Source of the DNA: Bradyrhizobium jicamae
GTDB lineage: Bacteria > Pseudomonadota > Alphaproteobacteria > Rhizobiales > Xanthobacteraceae
Assembly: GCF_001440395.1 (NCBI RefSeq)
Contig: NZ_LLXZ01000219.1
Span: forward strand, 502 to 42,921
DNA: 42,420 nt
Reading direction: 5' to 3'
Part shown: positions 40,469 through 42,420 of the stretch, in pieces
Layout of the letters: each line of letters starts with the position of its first letter
How positions within the stretch are numbered: the stretch's first letter is position 1
Made by a program: the position numbers and the translations under genes
The notes under the pieces: model-generated
The model's input: the letters and a program-made list of their open reading frames with translations, nothing else
Database searches by the model: none
Told to the model about the DNA's origin: nothing

Positions 40469-42259
40469 TCACCCCTCTGGCAGCCCGGCCACGCGCATGC
40501 CCTCATAGAAGCGCTCGCGTCCAGCGAGGTAAGTCGGATTGTCGCTCGGCACGTTGGCGCGGAAGCGGGAGATGGTGAAAGTCGGGTCGAGCGCAAGCCC
40601 TGCTTGGGCCGCGGATCGCGCCTCATCAAGCTGACCGAGGTGCGCTAGCGCGGTGGCAAGATAGATATGCGCGCGTGGATGATTTTGGTTGATCTCGACC
40701 GAGCGACGGAACCGTGCGACCGCCTCCTGGTCGGCGCCGAGCTGCAGCTTGGCGAAGCCCGCGAAGATCATCCAAACAAAAGCCTCCGTATCACGAGGAC
40801 TGAGGCGGAGTGCCTCTTGGACATGGGCCTCAGTCTCCTCGCCGCGACCGAGAAGATACTTGGCGCGACCGATGTAGGCGTGCGCATTAGCTAGGTTTCG
40901 ATCCAGCGCCAATGCCTGCTCGCATTCAGCTATGCCTTGGGCCGCGCGGTTTGTGAACATTTTGATGTTTCCTAGAAGCCAGTGGGCGCGTGCGTGCTGG
41001 GGGGCCAGGGACAGAGCCTTGATCAAGGCCGCCTCAGCCGCTGCGAGACGCGCGGCCCGCTCAACGGTCAAAGCCATGCCAACAGCTGCCGCATCAACAA
41101 CTGCCAATCCGACCAGCGCTTCGACATTTTTGGGATCGAGCGCCAAGGCGGGTTCAAAATAGCTGCGCGATTGCGCAAGATACTCGGAAGTCCTTCCCTT
41201 GTTTAAGCAAGCCATGCCCTGGAAAATCAAATCCATCGCATCGGGATGCAGCGAACGCTCCGCCCGCCGCGCCTCAGCTTCGACAAGTTGAGTATTTAGC
41301 GTGTTAGCGAGCCTCGATACGATTTCGTCCTGCATATCGAATAGATCAGCGACTGGCTTATCGAACCGTTCGGCCCACAGGTGTTTGCCAGTCTCGGCGT
41401 CGATCAGCTGAACATTCACGCGAAGCCGGTTGCCACCACGCTGCACCGAGCCCTCCAGTACATAGCGGACGTTTAATTCGCGTCCGATCTGCTTGAGATC
41501 AACCGCTTTGCCTTTGAACGTAAATGCGGTGTGTCGGCCAATCACGAATGAGCCATTGATGCGCGACAAGTCTGTGGTCAGGCTCTCGGTCACGCCGTCA
41601 ACGAAATAGTCTTGCTCGGGATCGCCACCAATATTCGCAAACGGCAGCACCACCATGGACAGACGCGGCGCTGAAAGCGAGCTTGGCGTCGTGCTGCCGA
41701 CCTTTGTCACCGGGCTAAGTCCCTCTCGGGCCACGGCATAGGCTCGGACCGGACGAGCAATATTCTTGAGGTTCTGCTCGCCCAGATCGGTGAACTCAAC
41801 CCCGACCTTGCCTCGGACTTGATCGTAGGCAGAAGACGAGATGCAGATGCCGCCCGGTTCGGCGATGCCCTCAAGCCGCGCCGCAATGTTGACGCCGTCT
41901 CCGAAGATGTCATGAGGCTCGACGATTACGTCGCCAATATTGACACCCACGCGGAAAGCAATACGCGTGTCTTCCACATCACCGATGGTAAGTTCCTTGA
42001 CGCGGGTCTGGAACTGCAAAGCAGCTCGAACCGCTTCGACCGCGCTCGAAAACTCCGCCAAGCACCCGTCGCCGGTGTTCTTCACGATGCGTCCGCCGTG
42101 TTCCGCAATCGCGGGCTCGACGGCGTCCGCTAGGAGCGCTGTCAGTTTGGCGTGCGTAGCCTCTTCGTCACTGTGCATGAGCCGCGAATAGCCAGCGACG
42201 TCGGCGGCCAATATCGCCGACAACCTGCGCTCGACCCGACCTCGCGGTTCCTGCACCAT
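40469..42259 (-). CDS. Class III adenylate/guanylate cyclase with TolB-like and TPR-like regions
   Basis: The 596-residue protein starts with a cyclase catalytic domain: metal-binding Asp20 (AADVAGYSRL) and Asp64 (VKNTGDG), purine-recognising Lys60 and Asp121, and transition-state Asn124 and Arg128 (FGDGVNIAARLE). Lys and Asp at the purine positions favour ATP over GTP. The middle has the motif VVLPFANIGGDPEQDYFVDG, seen in TolB-N-type regions of such cyclases, then QIGRELNVRYVLEGSVQR. The C-terminal third is repeated helical pairs of the TPR type (ALDPKNVEALVGLAVVDAAA, ALDRNLANAHAYIGRAKYLL). No membrane helix is evident, so it is probably cytoplasmic. Many paralogues exist in Bradyrhizobium. 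The ribosome site upstream is weak. Confidence 0.9.
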   Translation of the reverse strand: MVQEPRGRVERRLSAILAADVAGYSRLMHSDEEATHAKLTALLADAVEPAIAEHGGRIVKNTGDGCLAEFSSAVEAVRAALQFQTRVKELTIGDVEDTRIAFRVGVNIGDVIVEPHDIFGDGVNIAARLEGIAEPGGICISSSAYDQVRGKVGVEFTDLGEQNLKNIARPVRAYAVAREGLSPVTKVGSTTPSSLSAPRLSMVVLPFANIGGDPEQDYFVDGVTESLTTDLSRINGSFVIGRHTAFTFKGKAVDLKQIGRELNVRYVLEGSVQRGGNRLRVNVQLIDAETGKHLWAERFDKPVADLFDMQDEIVSRLANTLNTQLVEAEARRAERSLHPDAMDLIFQGMACLNKGRTSEYLAQSRSYFEPALALDPKNVEALVGLAVVDAAAVGMALTVERAARLAAAEAALIKALSLAPQHARAHWLLGNIKMFTNRAAQGIAECEQALALDRNLANAHAYIGRAKYLLGRGEETEAHVQEALRLSPRDTEAFVWMIFAGFAKLQLGADQEAVARFRRSVEINQNHPRAHIYLATALAHLGQLDEARSAAQAGLALDPTFTISRFRANVPSDNPTYLAGRERFYEGMRVAGLPEG

Positions 42260-42420
42260 GGCTCGCAGTCCAACCCACAGATACTGTACGACGGATCGGC
42301 TGAGAAATCCCGAGGTTCGTATAGCACTGCTTCAGCCGTTCCAGCAGCCGGGCTAAAGTCCGTAATTGATGCTGTGGACGGCTCCTCCACGGGCACGAGA
42401 GTGCCAAGACATGGGCGCCG

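Overview
The window looks like a chromosomal segment of a high-GC alphaproteobacterium of the Bradyrhizobium/Rhodopseudomonas group (Nitrobacteraceae). The support is the gene content and order (tig-clpP-clpX-lon; a complete alphaproteobacterial nuoA-N operon followed by birA, RNase J, methylmalonyl-CoA epimerase and a DUF1467 gene), the protein sequences themselves, and several intergenic palindromes that I recognise from memory as common in that group. No search was run, so the genus is an inference.

Region 1 (1-2903): the 3' end of an NAD(P)HX repair gene, a long palindromic repeat, then on the minus strand a Tat-exported multicopper-oxidase-like protein that has lost the usual C-terminal copper ligands, followed by a mandelate-racemase-like enolase-superfamily enzyme with its catalytic set intact. 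Region 2 (2904-9955): tRNA-Leu and the protein quality-control cluster tig, clpP, clpX, lon, with a heat-shock-type promoter candidate before clpP and a strong intrinsic terminator after lon. Region 3 (9991-15784): a GFA-family protein, a membrane-anchored unknown, tRNA-Val, a locally AT-richer gene for a single-TM coiled-coil protein with an elaborate leader (short ORF plus terminator hairpin), a SAM methyltransferase, pepT, an HU-type histone-like gene, tRNA-Asp and a small membrane protein. Region 4 (16030-19278): a catabolic-looking module of a Rieske oxygenase and an MFS transporter, with a divergent MarR regulator.

Region 5 (19477-39220) is one long colinear stretch. All 14 complex I genes (nuoA-N) are present in canonical order and mostly overlap or lie within 12 nt of each other. 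Four non-core genes are built into the operon: an FkbM-family methyltransferase translationally coupled to nuoD, a two-TM protein overlapping nuoE, a single-TM 162-residue protein between nuoF and nuoG, and a two-TM 73-residue protein between nuoH and nuoI. Their tight spacing implies co-expression with NADH:quinone oxidoreductase and makes them candidate assembly or accessory factors. This is the most interesting part of the window. NuoL also carries a histidine-rich insertion after its first membrane helix. Downstream follow birA, rnj, mce and DUF1467, with related dispersed palindromes in several gaps.

Region 6 (39221-42420): a gene-poor, locally AT-richer stretch with an orphan minus-strand terminator, a secreted single-Cache-domain protein, and a convergent gene for a class III adenylate cyclase with C-terminal TPR-like repeats.
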